A stretch of 64,000 nucleotides of DNA from an uncultured Bartonella sp. (GCF_946479275.1 NZ_CAMLFE010000004.1:124001-188000); one strand, 5' to 3'. Positions 19,440 to 30,300 are shown, numbered from the stretch's first letter. Numbers and translations are program-made. Notes: generated by a model not told the origin, from the sequence alone.

Positions 19440-20405
19440 TTATTTGTTGATAATTTTTGCAGCCCGATCAAGAACCGGTTGGGGAATCGTAATTCCCATT
19501 TTTTCCGCAGCTTGAAGGTCAATCGCCACATTTTTTCCTTCCGGTGTGACAACATCAATGTCACCGGGCTTTTCACCTTTTAAAATGCGGACAACGAGTT
19601 TACCGGTCTCGAGCCCCGAATCATAATAATCGATTCCCTGGGCTGCAAAGGCACCATGCCCGATCGAACTCGGATCAGCCGTAAAAAGCGGTGTTTTTGA
19701 TTCGGCTGCTACTTTCGTTGCCCCTTCAAGCACAGAGATAATTGTATTGTCTGTCGGTACATAAATCATATCCACCTTGCCAATAAGGGCACGGGTTGCT
19801 GCCTGGACGTCGGATGATTTCGGTGCAGCCGAGGGGATAATCTCGATTCCTTCTTTTTCTGCAAGCTTTTTCAAAACATTCAAGGTCGAAACCGAATTGG
19901 CCTCGGCAGCATTATAAAGGTAGCCGAGTTTTTTCAGATCAGGTTTGATTTCTTTCAAGAGTTTTATATGTTCTTCAACCGGCGAGCGGTCGGATACGCC
20001 GGTAATGTTTCCACCGGGTTTTTTCATATCCGGTACGAGCTTTGCTTCAACAGGGTCTGAAACAGCCGAAAAAACAATCGGTATGTTTTTGGTCGCTGCA
20101 AGCATGGTTTGTGCCGAAGGCGTTGCAATGGAAACAATCACATCCGGCTTGTCGCCGACAAATTGGCGTGCAATCTGTGTTGCTGTGGAAATGTTTCCCT
20201 GCGCCGACTGGAAGTTGAGGGTGAGATTCTCGCCATTCTTGTAGCCCTCTTTTGCAAGGACATCTTCGACCCCTTTGCGCACGGCATCCAAAGCCGGATG
20301 GGCAACAATCTGCGTAATATCGACTTTCACTTTATCGGCTGCAAATGAAAAATTTCCCAATGCCAAAATTGCTGCGGCTGCCAGAACCAAACGTCGCATA
20401 ATCAC
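19440..20405 (-). CDS. ABC transporter substrate-binding protein (COG2984/TrpX-like)
   Basis: 321-residue periplasmic binding protein of the type I (LacI/LivK-like) fold. A signal peptide is seen in MRRLVLAAAAILALGNFSFA. The mature protein contains DITQIVAHPALDAVRKG, SIATPSAQTMLAAT and YLYNAAEANSVSTL, all typical of the family. It is the first gene of the ABC operon. Related proteins have been linked to tryptophan or other aromatic compounds, so the ligand is open. Confidence 0.88.
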   Translation of the reverse strand: MIMRRLVLAAAAILALGNFSFAADKVKVDITQIVAHPALDAVRKGVEDVLAKEGYKNGENLTLNFQSAQGNISTATQIARQFVGDKPDVIVSIATPSAQTMLAATKNIPIVFSAVSDPVEAKLVPDMKKPGGNITGVSDRSPVEEHIKLLKEIKPDLKKLGYLYNAAEANSVSTLNVLKKLAEKEGIEIIPSAAPKSSDVQAATRALIGKVDMIYVPTDNTIISVLEGATKVAAESKTPLFTADPSSIGHGAFAAQGIDYYDSGLETGKLVVRILKGEKPGDIDVVTPEGKNVAIDLQAAEKMGITIPQPVLDRAAKIINK

Positions 20406-20517
20406 TTCTCCCTCTAAAACCTCTTAAAAGCTTTATTGGAGCCTTGGCCGGAAATCAACATTTTCAACGATTTTTAAAGCATGAAAAACGAATATTGAAA
20501 GAATTTTATTTTTTATG

Positions 20518-20546
20518 TTGCAATCGTCGCAAGGTTGGGTCATATA
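20518..20546 (+). promoter_or_regulatory. Putative tRNA-Gly promoter
   Basis: TTGCAA (20518-20523) and CATATA (20541-20546) are spaced 17 bases apart, ending 34 bases before the mature tRNA. A hairpin GAAGCG-AAG-CGCTTC (20556-20570) lies in the presumed 5' leader. Confidence 0.35.
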
Positions 20547-20580
20547 GGCACGACCGAAGCGAAGCGCTTCCGGTTTGTGA

Positions 20581-20655
20581 GCGGGTGTAGCTCAGGGGTA
20601 GAGCACAACCTTGCCAAGGTTGGGGTCGTGGGTTCGAATCCCATCGCCCGCTCCA
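20581..20655 (+). tRNA. tRNA-Gly (anticodon GCC)
   Basis: A complete 75-base cloverleaf including encoded CCA. The acceptor arms GCGGGTG / CGCCCGC pair with one G-T wobble. The anticodon loop TTGCCAA carries GCC between CAACC / GGTTG arms, and the T-arm is GTGGG-TTCGAAT-CCCAT. It decodes GGC/GGT glycine codons. It stands at the border of the accessory block that begins with budA. Confidence 0.97.
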
Positions 20656-21037
20656 ATTTTCCCCGGAATATGAATTTAAAGATATTTTGCGTGCATGAGA
20701 CCTTGTCGTAAGTTTGGCAAGCTCATTCCAATATGCGCGCTTCATGTTTTTCCAAGACTGTGTTTATCGAGATTTTCCGGCTTTCTATTTAAAAGCGTCA
20801 GCTTGAAGCGGAAATTTATCAACGGGCGATTCTCGACTGCAATTTCCGGACGGAACTTATGGAAAGTGCTTTCCGATTCGACAGACATTAAAAAGACGTT
20901 TTGTGTTCCGGTTAGATAAGAAATTTTGAAAACGAAATCGTATTCTTAAAAGATGTCAAAGATGTAATTTCTCTGAAAAACCTGTTTGCGAATTTCACCC
21001 CACCCTTCGATTTTTTTGTTAAGTGTGAGACCTTAAA

Positions 21038-21050
21038 ACTGACCGTCAGT
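21038..21050. promoter_or_regulatory. TetR-like palindrome upstream of budA
   Basis: ACTGAC-C-GTCAGT is a perfect inverted repeat of six-base arms around one base. The shape resembles operators of TetR-family repressors. It lies about 240 bases before budA. No TetR-type regulator is encoded within the window, so its purpose is unknown. Confidence 0.35.
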
Positions 21051-21190
21051 CAATAATCAAGTCTGACAGTCCGATTTTCCTCATAGTAGATAAACGATGT
21101 CGAACGATTAAAACTGTCGAAGAACACATGTTTTGTCTGAAAGATCGCTTCTCTCCTCGAGATATTTGCAACTATCAAAACAACCTATTA

Positions 21191-21218
21191 TTGAACTTTT
21201 GAGTGTGATTGCTATGTA
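21191..21218 (+). promoter_or_regulatory. Possible budA promoter
   Basis: TTGAAC (21191-21196) and TATGTA (21213-21218) are spaced 16 bases apart, which is compatible with a sigma-70-type promoter about 70 bases before the preferred budA start. The match is imperfect. Confidence 0.3.
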
Positions 21219-21291
21219 GAAAGCAGTTATTTTCAAAGGATGAATTTTGCCGAAATATCTTTGGCAGGTTGTAAAACAGGAACAATACGTA

Positions 21292-21996
21292 ATGACAAAA
21301 AAGATAACCCAATTTTCAGGCGTTAATGCTCTTATGATGGGAGTTTTTGATGGTTTATTTCCGATATCGGAAATTAAAAAACATGGAAATTTCGGTTTGG
21401 GATGTTCAGAAGGTTTGACCGGAGAAGCTATTATTGATTGTTGTCATTTTTGGGATGCCAAAGGTAACAGACCATTACGAATAATGGATGACACTGAAAG
21501 AATGCCATTCGCACAAATTACAACATTTGCCCCCGAGGCGAGTTTTACAATTTCACACGTTTCGAAAGCGACATTATATGATGAACTTTCGAAACATCTG
21601 AAATTCGATAATGTGTTTCTTGCAATAAAATTGGAAGGCAAATTCGATCATTTGAAGGTGCGGCGACCGAGGGAACTTGATCAGCGTTTTAAAAACGCAA
21701 TGGAAGTGGCTGAACACCAAATTGTTGAAGATATCAAAGATATTGACGGGGAGCTTATCGGGTTCTGGACACCGGAATTTTTCCAGAATGTTTCGGTTGC
21801 CGGATTTCATGTTCATTTTGTTGATAAAAACCGGTCAACGGGTGGCCATGTGATCGATTTTTCGATTGAAAAAGGTACGATGTCTTATGAAACCAAATAT
21901 GGTTTGGATATCGAGCTATCCGATAAAAAAGCCTATCTCGATCATGATTTGAAAGTTGCCGACATGGATAAAATCATCAAGCAATTCGAAAATTGA
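21292..21996 (+). CDS. budA: Alpha-acetolactate decarboxylase
   Basis: 234-residue zinc enzyme converting 2-acetolactate to acetoin plus CO2. Seen: GVNALMMGVFDG, HGNFGLGCSEGLTGE (catalytic Glu about residue 45), a basic cluster KVRRPRE, and VSVAGFHVHF...GGHVIDF. His173, His175 and His186 have the 2- and 11-residue spacing of the known zinc ligands. The ATG at 21292 gives the usual length and N-terminus; an in-frame TTG at 21247 would add 15 residues. No acetolactate synthase lies nearby, so substrate must come from another locus or leakage of branched-chain synthesis. A strong terminator follows. Confidence 0.93.
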   Translation: MTKKITQFSGVNALMMGVFDGLFPISEIKKHGNFGLGCSEGLTGEAIIDCCHFWDAKGNRPLRIMDDTERMPFAQITTFAPEASFTISHVSKATLYDELSKHLKFDNVFLAIKLEGKFDHLKVRRPRELDQRFKNAMEVAEHQIVEDIKDIDGELIGFWTPEFFQNVSVAGFHVHFVDKNRSTGGHVIDFSIEKGTMSYETKYGLDIELSDKKAYLDHDLKVADMDKIIKQFEN

Positions 21997-22366
21997 GGCT
22001 TGTGCCATTCGTTTTGTCAGAACGGTTGGAAAGCTTTAAATTCCGCCACGTTTTTTAATATCGGGTGAGTAAGGTTAAAGATATTTACTTACCCGAATTT
22101 TTATCATCGCTTTCCCCTTCGGCCCAAAATAATCTTCTGTTTTTTATGTCTACAGTCACGACATGCCGATTTTCATGAATATTTGAAGCTGTTACCGATT
22201 ATCATCGACCTCTATTTTTGTTTGTCGGATCTCCTTACCATATTTCATATTTGCGCGGGTATTGTGATAAGCTTCGCATTTTTGTTACTTTCATCAAATG
22301 CTACACAAATCTAGACAATAGGTTCCATTTCGTTTAAGCCGCAATGACTACCGGGGAGAACAGAAA
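21997..22366 (+). other. Gene-free region between budA and the DUF262 gene
   Basis: These 370 bases hold a budA terminator (22062-22102) and AT-rich sequence that must contain the promoter for the defence genes. I cannot place that promoter with confidence and see no small gene. Confidence 0.5.
22062..22102 (+). terminator. Rho-independent terminator of budA
   Basis: CGGGTGAGTAA (22062-22072) pairs with TTACTTACCCG (22085-22095) with one G-T pair, a twelve-base loop and a run of five T two bases after the stem. It lies 65 bases past the budA stop, so budA is transcribed separately from the defence genes. Confidence 0.75.
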
Positions 22367-24448
22367 ATGGATGCTGGCAACGTTAATCTTCTCAAATTTT
22401 TGGAAGATGCCCGCCAATTTATCATTCCGATCTATCAACGCAAATATTCTTGGACATCAACCCAATGCGAACAATTGTGGCATGACATTTTGCGCGCTGG
22501 CAAAGCGAAAGACAATGCAGGCCATTTTCTTGGAACAGTTGTCTATATCGCCAATAATGATGCTCATAATGCGCCATTACTCATCATAGATGGACAACAA
22601 AGAATAACCACTTTGACATTGCTTTTATTGGCGCTTGCGAAAACCGTTGGAACAAAAGAACCTTATGACGGTTTTTCGGCTCGTAAAATATTCAATTATT
22701 ATCTTGTCAATGAATATGAGGATGGAGATCGGCATAACCGCCTTCTTTTAACGGAAACCGACCGCGATACATTGTTGGCACTTGTTAATGGCACGCCTTT
22801 GCCAGTAGCAGGTTCGGAACGTATTTTGGAAAACTACCATTATTTCCAAACTCAACTTGCAAGGCTCGATGAACAGGAATTAAAGCTCCTCTGCCGGGGA
22901 ATTGCAAAACTTCTTATTGTTTATGTGGCCCTTGCCAGAGGGCAAGATAATCCCCAGCTCATTTTTGAAAGTATGAATTCAACAGGTCTGCAACTGACAC
23001 AGGCAGACCTTATTCGGAATTTCTTTCTTATGGGGTTGGAGCCCGATCAGCAGACTCGGCTTTATCGTGCCTATTGGCAACCGATGGAAAAACTTTTCGG
23101 GCAAGAGGCCTATGACACAGAATTCAACAGTTTTATGCGGCATTATCTGACAGTCAAAACCGGTTCAATTCCGCGGCTTGATGAAGTTTATGCCGGTTTC
23201 AAGCAGTTTGCACGCACCGACGATATCAAAACAATTGAGAACATTGTTGATGATATGTTGCGCTTTGCTTGCTATTATTGCGCAATGGCTCTTGAAGGGG
23301 AAAATGATAAAGAGCTGGCACAAGCTTTTTTTGATTTGAACGAACTTAAAGTTGACGTTGCATATCCTTTTTTGCTGCCAGTTTACAACGATTATGCCAA
23401 TGGAACCCTTGAAAAAAGTGATTTTCTGGAAATTGTCCGTCTGGTGGAAGCCTATGTGTTCCGAAGGGCGATTTGTTCTATTCCGACCAATTCGCTGAAT
23501 AAAACCTTTGCAACGCTTTATCGTGATATTGATAAAAGTGATTATCTCGAAAGTGTGAAAGCGGCCTTCAGCCTGATGACATCATATAGACGTTTTCCGA
23601 CAAATGAAGAGTTTAAAGAAAATTTCCAGCACCGCGATCTTTATCATTTCCGCAGTCGGTCTTACTGGTTGCGCCGGTTTGAAAACTTCGGTCGTAAAGA
23701 ACGGGTCGCCGTTAATGATTATACAATCGAACATATTATGCCGCAATCAATCCCATTGCCGAAGGATTGGCAAAAAATGCTCGGGGAAGATTGGCAACGC
23801 ATTCAGGAAACATGGTTGCATACGGCCGGTAATTTGACACTAACCGGATATAATTCCGAATATGGCAACCGGTCATTTGAAGACAAACGCACGATGCGAG
23901 GCGGATTTGCCGAAAGCCCGCTCCATCTCAATAAAGGGCTTGGTGAACTTCCGGAATGGACAGAAAAAACAATCATAGCGCGGGCAAAAAACCTTGCCGA
24001 TCAGGCGGTCAATATCTGGCGTGCACCGGATATATCCGAAGAATCGCTTGCACGTTTCAAGCCGGAAAAACCGGTTTTGAAATCATATACAATTGCCGAT
24101 CATGCGTTTTTACAAAATGGCATTACACGGGAATTGTTCGAGGCTTTTCGTAAAGAGATACTCAGCCTTGACGACAATGTGCGAGAGGAATTCTTGAAAC
24201 TCTATATCGCCTATAAAGCGGAAACAAATTTCGTGGATGTTGTGCCGCAATCAAAACAGTTAACATTGAACCTCAATATCGAGATAAACGAGCTCGATGA
24301 CCCGCGTGGCCTTTGCCGCGATATTTCCCATCTTCATCATTGGGGAAACGGTTCTGTCGAGGTCAAATTCAGGTCGCTGGATCAGCTTCCTTATATGGTT
24401 GGCCTTGCCCGTCAGGCGCTTGAAAAGCAATTGGGCGACGATGGTTGA
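22367..24448 (+). CDS. DUF262/DUF1524/DUF5655 protein (GmrSD-like, putative defence nuclease)
   Basis: 693-residue protein of the GmrS/GmrD-type superfamily. The N-terminal DUF262 domain is seen in FIIPIYQRKYSW (residues 19-29) and IIDGQQRITTLTLL (DGQQR 75-79, the nucleotide-hydrolysis motif). A DUF1524 HNH-type nuclease follows (TIEHIMPQ with His about 456, then AGNLTLTGYNSEYGN). The last 120 residues (VREEFLKLYIAYKAETNF, LHHWGNGSVEV) match DUF5655. Single-chain relatives act as type IV-like restriction enzymes or anti-phage factors. It sits 73 bases before hsdM in the same direction, so it is probably expressed with the restriction system. Confidence 0.88.
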   Translation: MDAGNVNLLKFLEDARQFIIPIYQRKYSWTSTQCEQLWHDILRAGKAKDNAGHFLGTVVYIANNDAHNAPLLIIDGQQRITTLTLLLLALAKTVGTKEPYDGFSARKIFNYYLVNEYEDGDRHNRLLLTETDRDTLLALVNGTPLPVAGSERILENYHYFQTQLARLDEQELKLLCRGIAKLLIVYVALARGQDNPQLIFESMNSTGLQLTQADLIRNFFLMGLEPDQQTRLYRAYWQPMEKLFGQEAYDTEFNSFMRHYLTVKTGSIPRLDEVYAGFKQFARTDDIKTIENIVDDMLRFACYYCAMALEGENDKELAQAFFDLNELKVDVAYPFLLPVYNDYANGTLEKSDFLEIVRLVEAYVFRRAICSIPTNSLNKTFATLYRDIDKSDYLESVKAAFSLMTSYRRFPTNEEFKENFQHRDLYHFRSRSYWLRRFENFGRKERVAVNDYTIEHIMPQSIPLPKDWQKMLGEDWQRIQETWLHTAGNLTLTGYNSEYGNRSFEDKRTMRGGFAESPLHLNKGLGELPEWTEKTIIARAKNLADQAVNIWRAPDISEESLARFKPEKPVLKSYTIADHAFLQNGITRELFEAFRKEILSLDDNVREEFLKLYIAYKAETNFVDVVPQSKQLTLNLNIEINELDDPRGLCRDISHLHHWGNGSVEVKFRSLDQLPYMVGLARQALEKQLGDDG

Positions 24449-24521
24449 ATTTGAACCGGCTTGTTGACCCCATCTGCTTTGCGCTAGATAAAGTGAAATA
24501 GTTTTTAAGGGAAGTCGTGAA

Positions 24522-26066
24522 ATGTCCGAGAGCCAACAACAGCGCCAAGAATTACACCGCAAAATCTGGCAAATTGCCAATGATGTGCGCGGTTCAGTCG
24601 ATGGCTGGGATTTCAAGCAATATGTGCTGGGCACATTGTTTTATCGTTTTATGAGTGAGAATTTCTGCGACTACATTCAAAATGGCGATAAAACTTTTAA
24701 TTATGCAAAAATGGCAGATGAAGACATTCCCGACGAAACGCGTATTTTTGCGATACAGGAAAAAGGTTATTTTATCGCTCCAAGTCAATTGTTTGAAAAT
24801 GTCGTTGCAACGGCCGACCAGAATGACGAGCTCAATATTGACCTTAAAAAAATATTCGACGCTATTGAAAATTCGGCTAATGGACATCCGTCCGAACCGG
24901 ATATTAAAGGCCTTTTTGCCGATTTTGATACAACCAGCAACAGATTGGGAAATTCAGTTCAGGATAAAAACAAAACCTTGACCAAGGTGCTAAAGGGCGT
25001 GGCGGAATTTGATCTTGGAGATTTTCAGGATAATCACATAGATCTGTTTGGCGATGCTTATGAATATCTGATTTCCAATTACGCTGCCAATGCAGGTAAA
25101 TCCGGTGGCGAGTTTTTTACGCCGCAAAGCGTGTCGAAGCTTATTGCCCAACTTGCCTTATATGGTCAGGACCATGTCAATAAAATATATGACCCGGCAG
25201 CCGGTTCAGGATCTTTGTTGCTACAGGCAAAGAAGCAATTTGACAAACACATTATTGAAGAAGGATTTTTCGGGCAGGAAATCAACCATACCACCTATAA
25301 CCTCGCCCGTATGAATATGTTTTTGCATAATGTCAATTATGACAAATTCGATATTGCGTTGGGCGACACATTATTGGATCCGAAACATAATAACGACAAA
25401 CCGTTTGACGCGATTGTTTCCAATCCTCCCTATTCGGTTCACTGGATTGGCAGCGATGACCCGACCCTTATCAATGACGAGCGTTTTGCTCCCGCCGGCG
25501 TATTGCCACCGAAGTCGAAGGCAGATTTTGCTTTTGTTCTCCATGCTTTAAGCTATCTTTCTTCCAAAGGGCGCGCGGCAATTGTCTGCTTTCCCGGTAT
25601 TTTTTACCGTGGCGGGGCCGAACAAAAAATTCGCCAATATCTGATTGATAACAATTATGTCGATACTGTTATTGCGTTAGCACCCAATCTGTTTTTTGGC
25701 ACCAGCATCGCGGTTAATATTTTAATTCTGGCAAAAAACAAACGGTATACAGAAACGGCATTTATTGACGCCGGTGAAATTTTCAAAAAAGAAACTAATA
25801 ATAATATTCTGACGGAAGAAAATATTGCCGAAATCTTGAAGCTCTTCGCTGATAAGCAAGATGTCGATTATAAAATGAAGATGGTTTCTTATGAGGCAAT
25901 CAAAGAAAATAATTATAATCTCTCTGTAAGCTCTTATGTGGAACAGGAAGACAAAAGCGAAAAAATCGACATTCAAAAACTCAATGCTGAAATCAAGGAG
26001 ACGGTCGACAAAATTAATAGGCTTCGCTCTGAAATCGACCAGATTGTTGCGGAGTTAGAAGCATGA
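24522..26066 (+). CDS. hsdM: Type I restriction-modification methyltransferase subunit HsdM
   Basis: 514-residue N6-adenine DNA methyltransferase. The N-terminal helical HsdM domain begins at [18 protein letters not shown]. The SAM motif [12 protein letters not shown] is at about residues 224-235 and the catalytic NPPY at 301-304. The C-terminus ends in a coiled coil ([18 protein letters not shown]) for subunit contact. Close resemblance to EcoR124-type (type IC) HsdM is judged from recall. The stop overlaps hsdS by four bases. With HsdS it methylates the host recognition site. Confidence 0.95.
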   Translation: MSESQQQRQELHRKIWQIANDVRGSVDGWDFKQYVLGTLFYRFMSENFCDYIQNGDKTFNYAKMADEDIPDETRIFAIQEKGYFIAPSQLFENVVATADQNDELNIDLKKIFDAIENSANGHPSEPDIKGLFADFDTTSNRLGNSVQDKNKTLTKVLKGVAEFDLGDFQDNHIDLFGDAYEYLISNYAANAGKSGGEFFTPQSVSKLIAQLALYGQDHVNKIYDPAAGSGSLLLQAKKQFDKHIIEEGFFGQEINHTTYNLARMNMFLHNVNYDKFDIALGDTLLDPKHNNDKPFDAIVSNPPYSVHWIGSDDPTLINDERFAPAGVLPPKSKADFAFVLHALSYLSSKGRAAIVCFPGIFYRGGAEQKIRQYLIDNNYVDTVIALAPNLFFGTSIAVNILILAKNKRYTETAFIDAGEIFKKETNNNILTEENIAEILKLFADKQDVDYKMKMVSYEAIKENNYNLSVSSYVEQEDKSEKIDIQKLNAEIKETVDKINRLRSEIDQIVAELEA

Positions 26067-27283
26067 GCCAGACAATCTTAGAAAAGCTACTCAATGGTGC
26101 CGAGGTTGAGTGGAAGACTCTTGGTGAAGTTTGTAACTTAAAGCGTGGTAGGGTGATATCAAAACAATATTTAGCAGAACGAAGCGGTCGATATCCTGTA
26201 TATAGCTCGCAAACTGCTAATCAAGGAAAGATAGGGACACTTGATACATACGATTTCGATGGAGAATTTATAAACTGGACAACTGATGGAGCTAATGCAG
26301 GCACTGTATTTTATAGAAATGGAAAATTTTCACTAACAAATGTTAGCGGTCTTATTAATGTAATCAATAATTCAATATTAAATTGTAAATATCTTTTTTA
26401 TTGGCTTACAATTGAGGCGAAATGCCATGTTTATACGGGAATGGGGAACCCTAAATTAATGTCTCATCAAGTTAAGGCAATTCCCATTCCCATTCCTCCA
26501 TTATCGGTTCAAAAGGAAATTGTTGGGATATTGGATGCGTTTACGGCCCACACCGCAGAGCTCACCGCAGAGCTCACCGCAGAGCTTAATGAACGAAAAA
26601 AACAATACAACTATTATCGTGATAAATTACTTACTTTTTCTGATGATGAAGTTGAATGGAAGCCGTTGGGCGAAGTTGGAGAATTAATTAGAGGTAACGG
26701 ACTACAAAAAAAAGATCTCATTGAATCTGGTGTTCCGGCCATCCATTATGGTCAAATTTATACGTATTATGGATTATTTGCTGAAACGACGAAATCATAT
26801 GTTTCGCATGATTTAGCTAAGCGTTTAAAAAAAGCACAATGTGGCGACATTTTAATTGCCGGAACAAGTGAAAACGTTGAAGATGTGATGAAGCCAGTTG
26901 GGTGGCTGGGAGGTTTAATCGTATTTTCTGGCGATATGTTTGTATTTAGACCGAATTGTGATGTCGATACGAAATATTTGACTTATTTATTAACGACAAA
27001 ATATTTTTTCGATTATAAAAAAAAGCATGTTAATGGCACAAAAGTTATTAGAATGAATACTGAAAAATTTTTAGAATTCTTGGTTCCCTTACCCACACCT
27101 TTATACCAAAAACGTATTGTGTCCATTCTTGATAGATTTGATGCTTTAACAACTTCGATTTCTGAAGGACTGCCAAGAGAAATTGAATTGCGAAATAAAC
27201 AATATGAATATTATCGGGACCAGTTGTTGAATTTTCTTAAACCGGAAAATAACGCAATAAAACAGAGTCCGACGAACGTATAA
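26063..27283 (+). CDS. hsdS: Type I restriction-modification specificity subunit HsdS
   Basis: 406-residue specificity subunit with two target-recognition domains (about residues 1-165 and 195-375). Each is introduced by a similar segment (VEWKTLGEV and VEWKPLGEV) and ended by a similar helix ([13 protein letters not shown] and [13 protein letters not shown]). The central linker carries TAEL repeated three times, the hallmark of type IC HsdS. The recognition domains are notably AT-rich compared with flanking hsdM and hsdR, as expected for exchanged specificity modules. The target sequence cannot be predicted by eye. Confidence 0.95.
   Translation: MSQTILEKLLNGAEVEWKTLGEVCNLKRGRVISKQYLAERSGRYPVYSSQTANQGKIGTLDTYDFDGEFINWTTDGANAGTVFYRNGKFSLTNVSGLINVINNSILNCKYLFYWLTIEAKCHVYTGMGNPKLMSHQVKAIPIPIPPLSVQKEIVGILDAFTAHTAELTAELTAELNERKKQYNYYRDKLLTFSDDEVEWKPLGEVGELIRGNGLQKKDLIESGVPAIHYGQIYTYYGLFAETTKSYVSHDLAKRLKKAQCGDILIAGTSENVEDVMKPVGWLGGLIVFSGDMFVFRPNCDVDTKYLTYLLTTKYFFDYKKKHVNGTKVIRMNTEKFLEFLVPLPTPLYQKRIVSILDRFDALTTSISEGLPREIELRNKQYEYYRDQLLNFLKPENNAIKQSPTNV
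26552..26587 (+). repeat. Three-copy 12-bp repeat encoding the TAEL linker of HsdS
   Basis: ACCGCAGAGCTC occurs in tandem at 26552-26563, 26564-26575 and, with a last-base change, 26576-26587. It encodes TAEL three times. In the EcoR124 family, two versus three TAEL copies alter the spacer length between the two half-sites. Confidence 0.95.
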
Positions 27284-27306
27284 ATTAACTGCATAAGGCG
27301 GGGAAA

Positions 27307-30300
27307 ATGGCTGTTGAAACAAAACCGATTGCCGAAACAAACAATTTTATTGTGCTTGATCATTACGACACCATAGATCAAACAGGTGCTACCTACCAGA
27401 CGGAAGCCGATCTTGAAAATGAGCTTATAAAAGATCTGTCTTCTCAAGGCTATGAATATTTGCCTAAGCTCACCTCACATGAAGCCTTACTTCTAAATCT
27501 GCGCGAGCAATTGCAAAAACTGAACTCCGTGAAGTTTTCAGATAGTGAATGGCAGAGGTTTTTAACCGAATATCTTGATAGCCCAAGCGATACGATTATT
27601 GATAAAACCCGCAAAATCCAGAACAACCATATTTATGATTTTATTTTCGATAGCGGTGAAATAAAAAATATTTATCTCATTGATAAAAAGAACATTTTTC
27701 GCAACCAGCTTCAGGTTATCAACCAGTTTGAACAAGAGGGTACCTTTGCCAACCGTTATGATGTAACCATTCTGGTCAATGGCTTGCCATTGGTTCAGGT
27801 GGAACTCAAAAAGCGCGGCGTTGCCATACGTGAGGCATTCAATCAGATTCATCGTTATACGAAAGAAAGCTTCAATAAAGATAATTCGCTTTTCAAATTT
27901 TTGCAGATATTTGTTATTTCTAATGGTACTGACACACGTTATTTTGCCAATACTACCAAACGCGACAAAAATAGCTTCGATTTCACAATGAATTGGGCGC
28001 GTTCGGACAATACAATTATATCCGATTTGAAAGATTTTACTGCTACATTTCTTTCCAGGAACACGTTGCTCAATATTCTTATAAATTATTCGATTTTTGA
28101 CGTGGAAAATACGCTGTTGATTATGCGCCCCTATCAGATCGCCGCAACAGAACGTATTTTATGGAAACTCAAATCCGCCCATAACGCTAAAAAGTGGCAC
28201 AGCACAGAAGGCGGCGGTTATATCTGGCATACAACAGGTTCAGGAAAAACGCTGACCAGTTTTAAAACAGCGCTTATGGCAACCGAGCTCGATTTTATTG
28301 ACAAGGTTCTCTTTGTGGTCGACCGCAAGGACCTTGATTATCAAACGATGAAAGAATATCGGCGTTTTTCGCGCGATAGCGTTATCGGATCCAACAACAC
28401 GGCGGGATTGAAGTATAATGTCGAGAATAATGATAATAAAATCATCGTTACGACCATTCAGAAACTTAACAATCTGATAAAAAGTGACGACGATTTGTCA
28501 ATCTATAACAAGCAGGTCGTTTTCATTTTCGACGAAGCGCATCGTTCGCAATTCGGTGAAGCACAAAAGAACATTAACAAGAAGTTCAAACAGTTTTATC
28601 AGTTCGGTTTTACAGGAACCCCGATTTTTAAAGAAAATGCCTTAAGCGCCCAAACGACCGAAAGCGTTTTCGGCAAGTTATTGCACAGCTATGTTATCAC
28701 CGATGCTATTCGTGATGAAAAGGTTTTAAAATTCAAGGTTGATTATAATAATGTGCGCCCGCTTTTCAACAAGGTGGAAAGTGAACAGGACATTGAAAAG
28801 CTCTCGGCTGCAGAAACCAGCGATGCATTGCTACACCCCAATCGGATTAAAGAAATTTCACGTTATATTCTCGACAATTTTTCTATCAAAACACACCGCA
28901 ATGTACCAAATGGCAAAGGTTTTAATGCTATGTTTGCGGTTTCAAGCGTGAAGGCTGCCAAAGCGTACTATAACTGTTTGAAAGAGTTGCAAAAAGGCTG
29001 CAAACATAGATTAAAAATTGCAACGATTTTTTCTTTTGCAGCCAATGGCGAACAAGATGCACTTTGCGAAAAAGTACCCGATGCTAAAGGTGAGATTGCC
29101 GACGAGAGCTTTGATCCCTCACAACTTGACCAGTCGGATAAAGAATTTCTAACAGCAGCAATCAACGATTATAATGAAGATTTTAAAAGCAAGTTCAGCG
29201 TCGATAGTGAGGGCTTCCAGAATTATTATCGTGATCTTTCTTTAAGGGTAAAAAAACAGGAAGTTGATCTGTTGATTGTTGTCGGCATGTTTTTGACAGG
29301 TTTTGATGCACCACAATTGAACACTTTGTTTGTTGATAAAAATCTTCGCTATCATGGCCTTATTCAGGCTTATTCGCGTACAAATCGCATTTATAATGCA
29401 ACCAAAACATTCGGCAATATTATAACCTTTCGTGATCTTGAACAGCCGACAATTGACGCCTTGAAGCTTTTTGGTCAAAAAAATCATGAAGACATTGAAG
29501 ATATCGCTCTTGAGCGGAGTTTCGAGGATTATATCAGGGGCTATACGGACGAGCGTACAGGCGAGCTACGCCGTGGTTATATCGAGATTGTCAATGAACT
29601 TAAGAGCCGGTTTTCCGACCCGACTGCAATTCATACGGAAAAAGACAAAAAAGATTTTGTCAAACTCTTTGGCGAATATTTGCGTATTGAAAACATATTG
29701 CGGAATTACGACGAGTTTACCTGTCTTAATGAACTTAAGAAAATAGACGTTGAAAACCCTGAAGAAGTTTCTGCTTTACAAGCAAAATATCAGCTTGATG
29801 ATGAAAAATTGAAAGAACTGCAAGAGATTGACGTTCTGGACATTCGTCTCTTGCAAGATTACCGATCAACCTACAACGATATTCGCGATTGGCTTCGTCG
29901 AGAAAGAGAAGGTAATAAGCCGGACAATATACCAGACATTTGGGAAGACGTCGTCTTTGAAGTCGATTTGTTGAAATCGCAAGAAATCAACCTTGATTAT
30001 ATTCTCGAACTTATTTTTGAAGAGGCCAGAAAAACTAAGGATAAGGCGACGATTGTTGAAGAGGGACGCCGGTTGATCCGCTCAAGCGTGGGAAGCAGAG
30101 CCAAAGAAAGCCTGATTGTCGATTTTATCAATCACATCGATTTCGATAAAATTCCCGATAAATCAAGCATTATCGACGAGTTCTATCAATTTGCACAAAA
30201 ACAACAGGCACGGGAAGCCGAAGAACTGATTGCTTCCGAAAAATTGCGGGAGGATGCGGCGAAACGGTATTTGGCGACCTCTCTGAAGCATGAATTTGCC

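Larger units (their letters stand above)
20656..21291 (+). other. Gene-free region between tRNA-Gly and budA
   Basis: I see no convincing gene in these 636 bases; the one longer reading frame here has no family-like pattern. The region holds a perfect palindrome at 21038-21050 and a possible budA promoter at 21191-21218. No copy of the tRNA 3' end is visible. Confidence 0.5.

Noticed and set aside
20695-20919. 74-residue frame after tRNA-Gly
   Set aside because: No recognisable pattern, poor start context; probably non-coding.
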